A program made the translations under genes and the position numbers. From NCBI GenBank assembly GCA_037179515.1, contig JAXCGZ010007628.1, positions 60,001 to 124,000 on the forward strand: 64,000 nucleotides of DNA, read 5' to 3'. Positions 1 to 32,432 of this stretch are shown here, piece after piece. Numbering within the stretch: position 1 is the first letter of the stretch; every line of letters begins with the position of its first letter. Below the pieces are notes generated by a model. That model saw nothing but the letters and a program-made list of their open reading frames with translations, made no database searches and was not told the DNA's origin. This stretch comes from Halocaridina rubra. Taxonomy: Eukaryota; Arthropoda; Malacostraca; Decapoda; Atyidae.

Positions 1-54
1 GAAATACCATGAGGATAGTTACAGCTAATTATATTAGCCATTTCACAGAGAAAA

Positions 55-383
55 CGCACAGAACAGTATATATTTTATTAGAAATGTAACCAAAGTATTA
101 CAAAAAAGAAGTAACAAAATTCAAATGAAGAAAAAAGTCAATGACAGTATGAGGAATTTGTATTTCACTACTCTACCAACTTGGTTTTGTACTGCCCCTA
201 TATACCTGTATTACTCGAAATGGAAACAATTACGTTAAAGTCATTACTAACACCCACATTTCATGATTAGGCTATTATTTACTTACTGGTGTATTCGCAA
301 AAGAATCATACTTGTATGTCAAGTATGGCAAACCGAGATAAACATCAGGTATGTCTGCTGTAGATTGCAAATTGATGTTAATT
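55..383 (-). promoter_or_regulatory. Mhc 3' UTR with AATAAA polyadenylation signal
   Basis: Non-coding sequence follows the stop. A minus-strand AATAAA reads as TTTATT at 74-79 on the plus strand, about 305 nt after the stop. It is the only canonical signal I see before the window edge. Cleavage would fall around 45-60. The transcript end is inferred. Confidence 0.55.
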
Positions 384-21353
<20,970 letters not shown>

Positions 21354-22607
21354 ACTGAATGAGTTATATGTCCGAGTCTCAAGGAAAATCAGATGGTTCT
21401 AACAATGATGAGGTCGAACGGAAGGTCAGGTTTGCGACTAGCAAAAATTAAATTATACAGGAAGACAGCGACGTCAAGACAGTGGAAATTCTGAAACATG
21501 AAAAAAAAAAAATTAAATGTTATGATCACATTCATGTGTTTAATGTGATATTAAAAAATGAATAACTAAGCAAGTCTACGATGTTAGTCCAATGGAGTTT
21601 CTAGTTTTCATAAGATGATTTCTTTTCTTCGCGAAAAAAAATTCCGGTTTTACGTCACGGACTCCCTTTTCTACCAAGGGCTAGGACGGTTGCATAAGTT
21701 GATTCCTTTTCTTCGCGAAAAAATTATGTGCTATATCAAAATCTCAAGAATTTTTCATTAAATCTAGTAACTCCATAAGTACTTTTTATTCATATAAGGC
21801 CAAATCTTATCATCGGCGTTACAGCTCTTTATATACAATCTAACAAGCATTTAGTAAATGAGTTAAAAAATAAACAATAAGAATGTCGAACATAACAATG
21901 AGAAAAAAATAAAATAATAAATTAAAAGGAAAGACATATTCCATGAGTGAGTAGAAAAGTAATAGAGAAGATATATAGACAACATACTGGAAAAGCTTTG
22001 AAGTAACTGTTACACAGATAAAGAAACTGAGGTGTGGATACAGTTTTGTCATCACGGACTGTAACCATTAACACGGCAGACTAGCGTCCAAACTAATAAC
22101 TGTAGCATATAGTAAGCAAGGAAATAAACACTGCAGAACAATACAGCTTGACTAATGTCAATAAAAGTTAAACAAAAAGAACAATAATCATGAGAATTAA
22201 TGAGGAACTCTACAAACTCTTAAAATATATTGTGATCAAACATCTGGCAAGGTAAAGGAAAATTATCACAAGAAGTCTTCGATTTGATGAAAACTTCGGA
22301 AGCTGAGCGAGAGAATTACAGTCTTGGGAAAAGACTTCTTAAAAACAGAGAAAATGTATTGGTAACATCTAAGATATAAAACTACCATTCAGTATTACTG
22401 AAAGACAATGAAATATGAGCACCCAAGCTTGAAATACCCTGAAAGTGCACATTAAAAAAAAGAAAGGAGTACAGCGTATTAGGAGGACCTCAAAGATGAT
22501 GAAATCACACGGCACAGGAGTCAATAATGCAGAAAACTCCTTTAGAATTTCTTCTGCAATTCCAAAAAGTAATATAGATCACATATTATGCACCATTTTA
22601 TGTGTCA

Positions 22608-22762
22608 AAATTAGACCCCATTCGAATGGGGGTGGCATCAAACATGTTGGAGCTATCAGGGGGAATAATGCTAGATGCCCTTACTAACGCCTCGCGGTGG
22701 GATTGAACCCACATTACTTAGTCCCGACTAGCGCACTCTACCACTAAGCTACCGCAGACTGT
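22608..22762 (-). mobile_element. Family A tRNA-like SINE, best tRNA resemblance
   Basis: The complement reads gcggtagcttagtggtagag and gtgggttcaatcccac: a good D-arm and a perfect T-arm. The acceptor stem does not pair, so it is not a functional tRNA gene. Confidence 0.7.
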
Positions 22763-23393
22763 ATGTGAATATTTTATAAGGGAAAAGTCGCGTTGAAATC
22801 TCTTCAAGGGGATAGCAAAAAGCCGGATGAAATAGCTAACATCTCTCCCAGACTAAAATGAGAGAGATTATAATACACGCACAATATGTCTGAGAATTTT
22901 TGGCATGGTGCCAAAATGGGTTACTTTCTAAAGAGCAAAAAAGGGCCTTAAATCCTCTTCATTCAATGTTGACATTTATCATTCCTTTCACATTCATTGC
23001 GGGTTTTCTGGTGAAGGAGTATATGCTTTGACTAAACTACCCCCCTTAAAAGGGGGATTGAGGTCTTTGTATAAAGATAGAGACATATTTCCCCTCAAGT
23101 ATATAAATATGATAATCCACTCCCCTCCAAGATTAATTCCGCGGATTAGCCAATTCTCATCTATTAACTCATTTCACCCTAATGGATGAAATTAGCTAGT
23201 GTAGGATGTCATTAAATATTCATGGAAAGATCAGTTAGGAAGGGCAAAGAATTAATTGAAATTAAATACGTCAATTGAAAGCAGTGGCTTAAACAGTAAA
23301 TCAAACTTAAATCAAGATTCAATCTAGTAGACAGAAATCAACATATTCTGAGAAGTCAGCAGCTTTATACAAGGAACAGTAACTGTCCATATT

Positions 23394-23609
23394 AGGCCGC
23401 TTTCACACCAAAGTGGCACGTGGCATGCCACGTGGCACGCCAGTTGAAAACGAACATCCGGAAATATATGAAACCTTTCACACAAAAGTGACATGACACA
23501 TGGGACGTGTCACGCCACTTCTGTGTGAAAGGTTTCATATATTTCCGGATGTTCATTTTCAACTGACGTGTCAGTGCGATGTGCCACTTAGGTGTGAAGG
23601 CGGCCTTAT
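23394..23609. mobile_element. Foldback MITE, copy 2
   Basis: Same family as the 11.2-kb element. Starts ggccgctttcacaccaaagt and ends with the complement ggtgtgaaggcggcc type. TTA stands on both sides, consistent with a 3-bp PIF/Harbinger-like target duplication (inference). Confidence 0.8.
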
Positions 23610-23614
23610 TTTAA

Positions 23615-23735
23615 TGTGTCATTATTAATTCTCATTATGGGTATAGATACAGGATGAAGCTGGGGAATTGAAGTTGGACGCCCTCCCTAAGGCCCCAAGG
23701 TGGGTTCGACCGTGAGTCTATCCATATAAGTTATG
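23615..23735 (-). mobile_element. Family A SINE, partial
   Basis: Minus-strand copy next to MITE copy 2; the tRNA-like head is lost. Confidence 0.6.
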
Positions 23736-24115
23736 GTTGGAAAATCACCTATAAGAGAAAGTTATTATACTGGTATAACAAAGAAACTGCAAAATGGTCT
23801 AAGATAAAATACACACCAATTTATCATTGGCAAGGAGAGAAGTTGTTGGGAAGAGGAATCCGGATGAGACTCCATAAATGAGAGTTCTGCTAACAGCACA
23901 ATTATCACAAAACATGTGTATTTATGTTGCCTAGAAAACTAGAGACGAAAAACCTGGCTTTTCACAAACATTAATTCACGAGGAAAAGGCATGGCTGTCA
24001 TCAGAACACTTATAATGAGTAGCCCGAGTTTATCACCATAAGTGGGAGTGCTGCCAACAGCTCAAGCATCGCAAAATATGTGTATATGTATCGCCTCAAA
24101 AACTTATTCTATTTG

Positions 24116-24187
24116 GGCAGTTTTCACACCAAAGTGGCACGTGACATGCCACGTGCGATGTGCCACTTTGGTGTAAAAGCGGCCTAA
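24116..24187. mobile_element. Foldback MITE, short copy 3
   Basis: Only the outer 30-35 bp of each arm remain (cacaccaaagtggcacgtg and its complement), joined directly. It appears to be an internally deleted derivative. Confidence 0.75.
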
Positions 24188-24688
24188 GAGTCTGAAGATT
24201 GTATTAATGACAGATATATTACAGTATCACAGTGTTATTCATCACTAGAAGTCCCCATTCGAATGGAGATAGATAAAGGCATGGAAATATAGTAAAAATA
24301 ATTACAATGAAAAAGTCAGGAGCCGTTTGGTAAAGTAACTATCATTTGGTAATTACTTAAGCAGTTAATACAAGAAATGTACAAACAAAACAATGTACAA
24401 AATGGTATATTATTTTCCTATGGCCTTAAACATTTATCCAAACAACCTTGATTTTGTTTTAGTCTTCCTAATTTGCTGCAGAAAGAAATTAAAAAAAAAA
24501 CTGAATGTACAATTATCTAACAGACTGGCATAAAGCTACTGTTTTAGTAATATGAAATCTTTTCATTCTCGCAACCTCGATTTTTCTCCCTTCCTTCTAC
24601 CTTTTAACTCAAAATCACGTTATTCGTGTAATGTAATATTCATACATGGCTTGTCTGACTTGAGTCTCTCAAGCCTAGACTTGAGCCC

Positions 24689-24910
24689 GATTTCTTAAAC
24701 AGTGTAAACCTAGGATACCATATTGTTAGTTGGCTAGACACACACAAATGGATTTCTTAAACGAATCTGACGCGGTTCTGTGTATGGCTAAGATCCCGTA
24801 CGGGATCCTAGTCATACACGGAACCACGTCAGATGCGCTTATGAAATCCATTTGTGTGTGTCTAGCCAACTAACAATATGGTATCCTAGGCTTACACTGT
24901 TTAAGAAATC
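24689..24910. mobile_element. 222-bp palindromic foldback element
   Basis: The left half (gatttcttaaacagtgtaaa...) and right half are near-perfect reverse complements meeting at gatcccgtacgggatc. It has a few mismatches and no coding content, and is unrelated in sequence to the 11.2/23.4-kb family. Confidence 0.75.
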
Positions 24911-25317
24911 AGACCTTGGGCCATATCTTTAATACGTTTCTAAGAAAGCTTTTTGAATAAAATATAACTTAATGAGAAGAAAATACACACAAAGACAGAC
25001 TTAGTATGGAAAAGCAAACCATTTCAATGAAAATGACCAGTTATATTCATTTTCTTGCAAGGTACAAAGGGAGAGCTAGTTGGCAGTTAAGTAATTTCAT
25101 CTGCATAAGTTATATACCTTCAATAAACAAGAGTTCCTCCTTCAGAAGTTAATGTCATCATAATACATTAAAAACAAATGTGTAGAGTAAGAACACAATA
25201 ACAGATTAGAGTATATGACAGTAATATAGTTTATTACAGCCATCATCGTTGCTGATACCATAGCATTAATAGTAATAGTGATACTACTACCACTATTACT
25301 ACTAGTACTACTACTAC

Positions 25318-25324
25318 TACTACC

Positions 25325-25368
<44 letters not shown>
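25318..25368. repeat. (AAT)n microsatellite
   Basis: About 17 units after a short ACT-rich run. Confidence 0.95.
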
Positions 25369-25369
<1 letters not shown>

Positions 25370-25471
25370 CAAAGAGTTTGTTAACAGAGAGAATCACCAA
25401 GACATAAAATCAAAATTACCAATGACCGAGGTATATAATTCACCATCAAAGACTTGTAGCTGGTTACTTAC

Positions 25472-25770
25472 AAGTCGAGGGGAATGGAGGGTCGTGGAGG
25501 AGCAGCAAAAACCCCACACTACCGACTCGGTCACGCACAAGAGGGGAAATGTAGACGACGAGGGGTCAGAGTCTCAGATATCGAGGAGGAGAAAGAGGGG
25601 TTTCTCTGTGCCCCTCTCTCTCTCTCTTTCTCACCCTCAAGTTCAAAGTATTACACACCCTCCCTCGCCCTGTCTCCTAAACCCCCCAAAAGACCCCCAA
25701 AAGGAAGGCCGAAAATAGCGGAAGGAAGTCAACCTGTGGCCCTTCCCCAAAAATACATTCCAACCTGAGT
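25472..25770 (-). promoter_or_regulatory. Candidate Mhc non-coding exon 1 and promoter region
   Basis: A GC-rich, non-repetitive island in otherwise AT-rich DNA. On the minus strand it ends in a good donor (GACTT|GTAAGTAAC) at 25472/25471, facing the acceptor at 21491 that opens the 5' UTR of the first coding exon. That would give a roughly 4-kb first intron, a layout known from insect Mhc genes. AT-rich blocks (for example GCTATTTTCGG) loosely resemble MEF2 or CArG sites, but I could not fix a TATA box or start site. Inference only. Confidence 0.35.
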
Positions 25771-25960
25771 ACCCGCCCGCCTTGCGAGAACGAGAAGCTC
25801 AGCATTAAGCCTCCTCATGAAAAATGTCTCACCCTTTAAACGAAAAGTCTTGGCGCATTGGGATTTAACGGTGTTCTAAAATCCCAAGCATTTCTCCTTA
25901 AGACATAGCAAAAGATGCCAGAGATCCTATGGATTACTGATGTAACTGTTGACTTCTGAT

Positions 25961-25965
<5 letters not shown>

Positions 25966-26050
<85 letters not shown>

Positions 26051-26167
26051 TTTAATAACACACATACTTTGAACAAACAGACATATGCCAATATACTGCA
26101 TTCTCAAGCATGCATTTACGACCTCTGCCACATAAAATAAGGTTTATAATGCACATTCCTTGAATGG

Positions 26168-26257
<90 letters not shown>
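25966..26257. repeat. (GT)n and (AG)n microsatellites
   Basis: (GT)41 at 25966-26047 and (AG)44 at 26170-26257, 120 bp apart. Confidence 0.95.
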
Positions 26258-26262
<5 letters not shown>

Positions 26263-26514
26263 TTTAAAACCAATATACATACAACTATAATTTGCTAACA
26301 AATGCTTGTGACTTCAAGGATGGTGAAACACAGGAGCAACTGAAACTTGACCATCCATGAAATGCCATATAGCGGCATAAAGTGACATTTTGACACTTGT
26401 AGTATGTTTATCTGAATTAAAAAAAAAATAATGTCCTTAGCTGTCAGACTGATGTCACTAAGTCTTTTATTTATATATTATTTATTTTTGGCTATTTTAT
26501 TCTTGATTCCTTTC

Positions 26515-26835
26515 CGTCCCTTCATATAATGTGCATTTTTATCTGTGTAACAGCAGGACGGACAAAAATAATTATATTCATCGGGTCTGGACACGAGGAA
26601 AACATAAAGAAAAGAGGATCAGAGATGGGGAGTGTTATGACTTACCAGATGTAAAGGGATAAAAAGAGGTGTGTAAACAATATGAAAGAATAGTAGATGT
26701 GGAGGTAGGCATAGAAAAAGAACCGTAACTGAAGGAAGACTTAACAGCGAGCTGTCCTGGTCAGTCCTATTAAACTCTAAAAGACCTTCAGCTGTAGTAT
26801 CGCAACGTGAGGCTGATGCCATGGGCCAGCCCTCT
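26515..26835 (-). mobile_element. Family C retroposon, diverged
   Basis: Shares aaagaaccgtaactgaagga and cttcagctgtagtatcgcaa with the 15.0-kb copy; the poly(A) end is degraded. Confidence 0.7.
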
Positions 26836-29616
26836 ACATATTAATAATGCCCCCCCTATCCCACCCTCCTTTCAAAATATGTTACTTCTATATTTTGTTA
26901 TTTTTCTAGTCAGTGGACAAAATTCTTACCATCCAATATGCCGAAAAGTAGTTGACCACATGTCGCATATATATGGCGAGAATTATACAGAAATTTTTTC
27001 AATACTAAATAAAAAAATGTAGAATGACAAATATGAATGAAGGAATGAATAAATAAATAAATAATACTAATATCAATAGAATTCAGCTCTCATACAATCC
27101 TACAAATGTAAACTTGCTCAGCTGTCTAAATAAGTGAAGATAGGTACACCGAAATTTATAGAACTAATAAGATAAAATATATCATAAATTTCTTAATGCT
27201 ATGCTACTACGCCAAATAGTAGCAGACCATGCCTTGCAGATATAAGGAGATTATTTCCTGTATCCATACAAATCTAGAATGGCAAATATAAAGAAACAAA
27301 CATTCATTCTGCACGACGCAATAAAGGTAGTCGAAAGAGCCAGGTTGGAATAAAGAAGAAAGGCAAGCACAGCAGAAAACGATTTACTGTTTCCTGAAGT
27401 ATACTACACATAGCCTAGTTACATTCTCCCATTACACACAATAGTCTACGGCTTAACCACTTAGCCTAAAAGGAACAACTGAAGTGACAGTAAAGAATTT
27501 TAACGATTTCCACAATACCTGTATCCATGTTTAAAATTCCGAATAACCAAAAAAAAAAAAAAAAACGAAACTTGTAGATCCTTTAGTCAATGCACAAATG
27601 AAATATGTCCGGGTTACGAGTATGAGACTGTATCAAATAATAAAACCATTCATGTAACTTAAATACTTCCACCGTGTTTCTCTCTCTCTCTCTCTCTCAG
27701 GAAACTCGAACAAGGAAACAATGCATGGCTTGTACGGTATGTCATGTTATGGATAACTATAACATTTAGTGAGAAATCATATTTAACTGTACAACAAAGG
27801 GTGATGTGTTAAAAATGAGTCAAATGTAAGCAAGAATCGTCACTTCAAAACTAAGGCTTATTTAAAAGAAGTAAATTACAAACAGTATAAAATGGTAAGT
27901 AGATTTAGGAATATAAAAAGCAGCTTTGTTTATTTTTCTTTTACCATCCCGACCATATGGTGATTTTAACAAGCATCACTGTATAGTAAAGTGTTAAAAG
28001 ATACATAATTACCTCGCCCGTACTCACGCAAGAAAGACCCTCTTGTGTCTGTAGGGTAGGTTAAAAAAAATCTCTGCTCCCCTCACAAGACATTCGGTAG
28101 CTTTAATTCCTTATAAACAAGATCAGAGTACCAACAAATAAATAAGACAAACTAATCTCAATATAGTAACCAGAAACACTACGTGGAATAAAATAAGGAC
28201 TTGAATATAGACAAAATATCTACCCTCTTTCAACTTAAAACAAGCAAATCTCAGAGGATTAAACAAATTTCATAAGATGCAACCTTGAATAAACAAACAA
28301 GTGGAGAGGATGCCATGCATGTGAGGGCTCCAGTGGAAAAATATCGTACTTATGCACCTCTATCTTGCATATTTCGAGTGCAGTCTGCAGGTATTGGTTA
28401 TTATGGATGGGTGGGGTCATGGCACCCAACTCCTAATCGCATCCATCTCTATAATCTTACAATGAGAAGTGAGGTAATATACCAGCTGCTTTGAGGACGT
28501 GAGTGGAACATTTCGACAGCATTATTAACTAACGACTGTGTCATTATACCAGAGCTAGAAGAATGCCAAGAAATCAAAGGTAAAAAGGTGAGTCACAGAC
28601 GTGGAATGAGTTGGGAGGAGGAGAGGCAAGCAGGGAACCGAAGAACATTGCGAAAGATAGTTCCGAGTTAACATCGATAAGGGGTGCCTCAGAGATGAGC
28701 CAAAATAGACTTACCCAAAGCCACACGTGGTTGGCTTTCTTGCCTTTTGGAGACTACTTCCGTCATTGTCAATACAGATTCGCCAGTGTGTATGCTTTTT
28801 GAAAAAAGGGGGGAGGGTGCAGGGCTATGTTCTCTACTTTATAAACTGTCTTTACCTTTAAGTGATGTATTTACGAAAAATATACACCCAAAACTTCTGA
28901 TGGCTGTCATAACTAGACTTTACATGATGGACGCCTTCCTCCACAGAATGTCAACAATCGACTACATTTCTCAAAAATGGAACCCCTCTACCCGCGGCAT
29001 TACTACTTGGACAATTATAATTTGTAATTCAAATCTTAATTCTGTCGTTGTGTTTTATTTTTTTAATTTATGGACCAGATTATTTAGAATAAAGATCAGG
29101 TACCGTACGTCGAATCATTTAAGTGTTTGTTTTGATATTTGTAGAAAATAAGACCTTTTCCCTTTACAAGACATCCTGTTATAAAGATGTCAGGCTGTGT
29201 TCGCGTTCAATACATGCATTAAACGTAAAAAAAAATCTATAATCGAAAAAGATAATATAATTTAGCCCATTTTGAACTGAGACATTAATATTTGTTTTAT
29301 GAAAGAAATGAAGCATGTAATACTAATAGTCTAGTAATCGAAATATTCTTTCAAATGTTTGTTCCGGGTGAGATAGTATTCACAATATTTATCGTAATAG
29401 CCTAGGCGAATGACGATCGTATTTCAGTCTGGAGAAATTGGTTCTTTACAGTATTTTTCTGGCCTTCAATTATTAATAATTTTGGTACTTCATTAGCTGA
29501 AGGCTGTTCTCTAGGTTAGGTAGAGTATTATATAAAAATATAATTGCCTTTATGGGATAGATTGCCTTACATTCTAACTAAAAATTACTATTTGTATACC
29601 GTACATGGACTAATTG

Positions 29617-29621
<5 letters not shown>

Positions 29622-29712
<91 letters not shown>
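29622..29712. repeat. (AT)n microsatellite
   Basis: About 45 units, intergenic. Confidence 0.95.
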
Positions 29713-29715
<3 letters not shown>

Positions 29716-29942
29716 TGTTTTACATATGTAACTTACATATGGCACTATGCCATACAAAGAAGTACTGTTCTCTGGAGAGTATACATCTGATATTACATAC
29801 TCATATTACTACTACGCAGAAGTTCATTGAAGACGTAGCGAAACCGCGTCTTACTTTTGTGATTTATTCCGATTTTTTTTTTTAATATGAAATTTTAGTA
29901 AGGATTGCAGTTAATAATAAAAAAAAAATTCCATTGGTATCT

Positions 29943-30074
29943 TCAAAAGCAATGTGTACCTATGAGTAGTCAATATGGATCCTGGGGAGCCCAGCCCCTC
30001 ATTTATATCCATAAATGAGGGGCTGGGCTCCCCAGGATCCATATTGACTACTCATAGGTACACATTGCTTTTGA
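29943..30074. repeat. Perfect 64-bp inverted repeat with 4-nt loop
   Basis: Arms at 29943-30006 and 30011-30074 are exact reverse complements with loop atcc. The arms carry ggatcctggggagcccagcc. No tandem-repeat, SINE or coding match, and similarity stops abruptly at both ends. It could be a hairpin RNA source, a very young foldback, or a sequencing/assembly foldback artefact. Confidence 0.95.
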
Positions 30075-30324
30075 GGGGTGTGACTCATATAATTTTACGT
30101 TAGGTTATTTTGGATAATGAAAAGAAAAAAAAAATCTACAGCCTGAGGAGCGTTTTCTCCAGTTGACCCTACAAAATTATGCCATTTTTGCTGTCCATTT
30201 ATGATTTCAGAAAATTTGCAAAACTGCTACACACGCAGCCTTATATGGGAATGAAAATATACACTCAAATTTATGAATAATACGTGTCTAAACAATGTAT
30301 ATTTGAAGAACATGAACTCGAAGC

Positions 30325-30326
<2 letters not shown>

Positions 30327-30385
<59 letters not shown>
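30327..30385. repeat. (ATT)n microsatellite
   Basis: About 19 units, intergenic. Confidence 0.95.
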
Positions 30386-30386
<1 letters not shown>

Positions 30387-30484
30387 GTGTCTCTCTAAGG
30401 AAATTATTAATGTCGTTTTTACTTTTATCTCGATCATAGTATGTCCAAAATGAGAGTATTTAGGATGGTTTTATTGGTTAGGTG

Positions 30485-31072
30485 TTCGGCTTGGATTCTA
30501 AAATTTACAAGAAAAACAAGTAGTCTAACAATTTTTATTTTCATAATTTGCTGACACTGGTATCCACTTGAAATTAAACATTTACAAGGAAAACAGCGAG
30601 CCGAATCATTCTTCGTGTTTGCTAAATGCTGATATCGGCTTAGAATCTAGAATTTACAATGAAGACAACTTGCCTAACCATTGTTTGCGATTTGCTAATG
30701 CTGGTATTGAGTTGGAATCTAGATCTAATTCTTTTTATAATGCTGGTATTGGCTTAGAATCTAGAATTTATCAGGAAAATGATTTGCCTAACCATTTATT
30801 GTCTGTGATTTAAAGCCGAAATCGGCTTGAATCTAGAATTTACAAAGAAATTAGTGTGATTTGCTAATGCTGATATCGGCTTGGAATCTAGAATTTTCAA
30901 GGAAATTATTGTGCTTTGCTAATGCTGATATCGACTTGGAATCTAGAATTTACAAGGAAATTATTGTGATTTACTATGCTGATATCGGCTTGGAATCTAG
31001 AATTTAAAAGGAAATTATTGTGATTTACTAATGCTGATATCGGCTTGGAATCTAGAATTTACAAGGAAATTG
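30485..31072. repeat. Minisatellite, about 55-78-bp units
   Basis: At least eight degenerate copies of a unit containing gctgatatcggcttggaatc then tagaatttacaaggaaatt. The first units are longer (about 76-78 nt) and diverged; the last five are about 55-58 nt and near-identical. A short open frame inside is a by-product. Confidence 0.9.
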
Positions 31073-31453
31073 AATGTATTAAGCGATGCTGGATAAATCC
31101 TATCCCTCTTTTGGGCTAGTTCTTATTCCCTGAGAGGTGAAGCAGATATTATTTTCGGCCTTTCAAGAAACTGTCTGAATCTGGCCTTCGTTCAACAGGA
31201 TGTTAAGTGGCGTTGATGGGGCTTGCGTTTATTCATAATCAGTTGAAGACTTTACCATAGGGTTTCGCGCTTTGTTTCCCCTGCTCTGATTTAACATTAT
31301 TACCAGTAAGGATGGTTGATTATGTAAACTGGATAAGCTTGCTTATAGTATATGCTATCAAACACATGATATTTTAAGTTATTTTATTCTCTTCGAAGCT
31401 ATCCAAATCTTTGATATGGTTTGACGTTCAGATCATCCTTGTGTTTTTTGGAG

Positions 31454-31454
<1 letters not shown>

Positions 31455-31513
<59 letters not shown>
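31455..31513. repeat. (CT)n microsatellite
   Basis: About 29 units, intergenic; a short AAT run follows at 31651-31682. Confidence 0.95.
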
Positions 31514-31515
<2 letters not shown>

Positions 31516-31645
31516 GGATGATGGTCTTTCAGCTAATTAAATTAAATTCAAAGATGTAAATTTTTTATTCATTAACACTGGTAATGACAGACGTTGGTAC
31601 TATAAATAGATTTCCTGTTATGTTTCTTTATTGATAAGGCTAGGA

Positions 31646-31684
<39 letters not shown>

Positions 31685-32067
31685 GATTAACAGCTTCCGT
31701 AAATGTATAGAAAGAAAAATATATTCTGCCACATGAAACCACTATGTCCTGGTTTAAAACAAGTTGCATCTGATTTAAGTACCACTATGTAACGGAGATT
31801 ACATATTTGATACATCCCAAACACTATCAGATTTACAATACACATCGATTATGTTTTGTTCTTACATACACACATGTGCAGTGGTCGCAATCCCTGTATA
31901 AGTGAATGGCCGAGTCAAAGCGCACACATTCAAACAAAAACAAACAAACAAAAACATTTATTTCCATTTTGTACAATGGTTATTCAACATTAATAGTAAC
32001 TTATAAGTAGACATGTAATTAAACTAACAAATAAGAGGGTTAGACATATAGTTAAATTAAATGTAGC

Positions 32068-32238
32068 TAGTACAGTGGTAACGCGCTGGCTTCGCATTCA
32101 TGAGGTCGAAAGATCGGTTCCCGTCCAAGACCGAGAGTTTAAGCTGTTTACTGGCAGGAACTGCTGTGGGTGGACACCACTGTGGGGGGTTGGGGCTTAC
32201 CCTGGCTGACGAATACCCATTGTATTGAAATGGAAATA

Positions 32239-32281
<43 letters not shown>
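32068..32281 (+). mobile_element. Family D tRNA-like SINE
   Basis: ctagtacagtggtaacgcgc resembles a pol III A box region and gatcggttcccgtcc a B box. It ends gaaatggaaataaagt plus (att)n, abutting the 3' tail of the opposite-strand LINE. Confidence 0.7.
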
Positions 32282-32283
<2 letters not shown>

Positions 32284-32432
32284 TAGAAAATAATAATGCT
32301 GTAATAAAAATGTTACAATAATGTTAATAATAAAGTAGTAAGTATGCCACTAGATACAAGATCGTTATTATCGGCATCATTTCCATATTTGTTTCCTTAC
32401 AATGAGAATAATTAGTTCTTAATGAGCAGCAA

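Larger units (their letters stand above)
21491..25471 (-). other. Presumed Mhc intron 1 (no genes seen)
   Basis: No credible coding exon. It contains a repeated TTCTTCGCGAA motif pair near 21.6-21.7 kb, two family A SINEs, a family B fragment near 23.0 kb, two copies of the foldback MITE, a 222-bp palindrome at 24.7-24.9 kb and an AAT microsatellite near 25.3 kb. Confidence 0.5.
25775..32060. other. Intergenic repeat region upstream of Mhc
   Basis: No coding exon recognised. Holds microsatellites, a family C copy, the perfect hairpin (29.9 kb) and a minisatellite (30.5-31.1 kb). 27.0-29.6 kb looks like plain unique AT-rich DNA with short chance ORFs. Confidence 0.5.

Noticed and set aside
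22690..22762. Possible tRNA gene on the minus strand
   Set aside because: D-arm and T-arm look good, but the acceptor stem does not pair and the sequence continues into the family A SINE body. Other family A and D heads were rejected for the same reason.
25278..25768. Overlapping ORFs in the GC-rich island
   Set aside because: Low-complexity Ser/Pro and Arg translations on the strand opposite the candidate promoter; no homology.
28747..29151. 134-codon plus-strand ORF
   Set aside because: No recognisable domain, no splice context and ordinary AT-rich composition; probably chance.
30568..30813. ORF with periodic GLESRIY units
   Set aside because: By-product of the minisatellite; the frame breaks in later units whose length is not a multiple of three.
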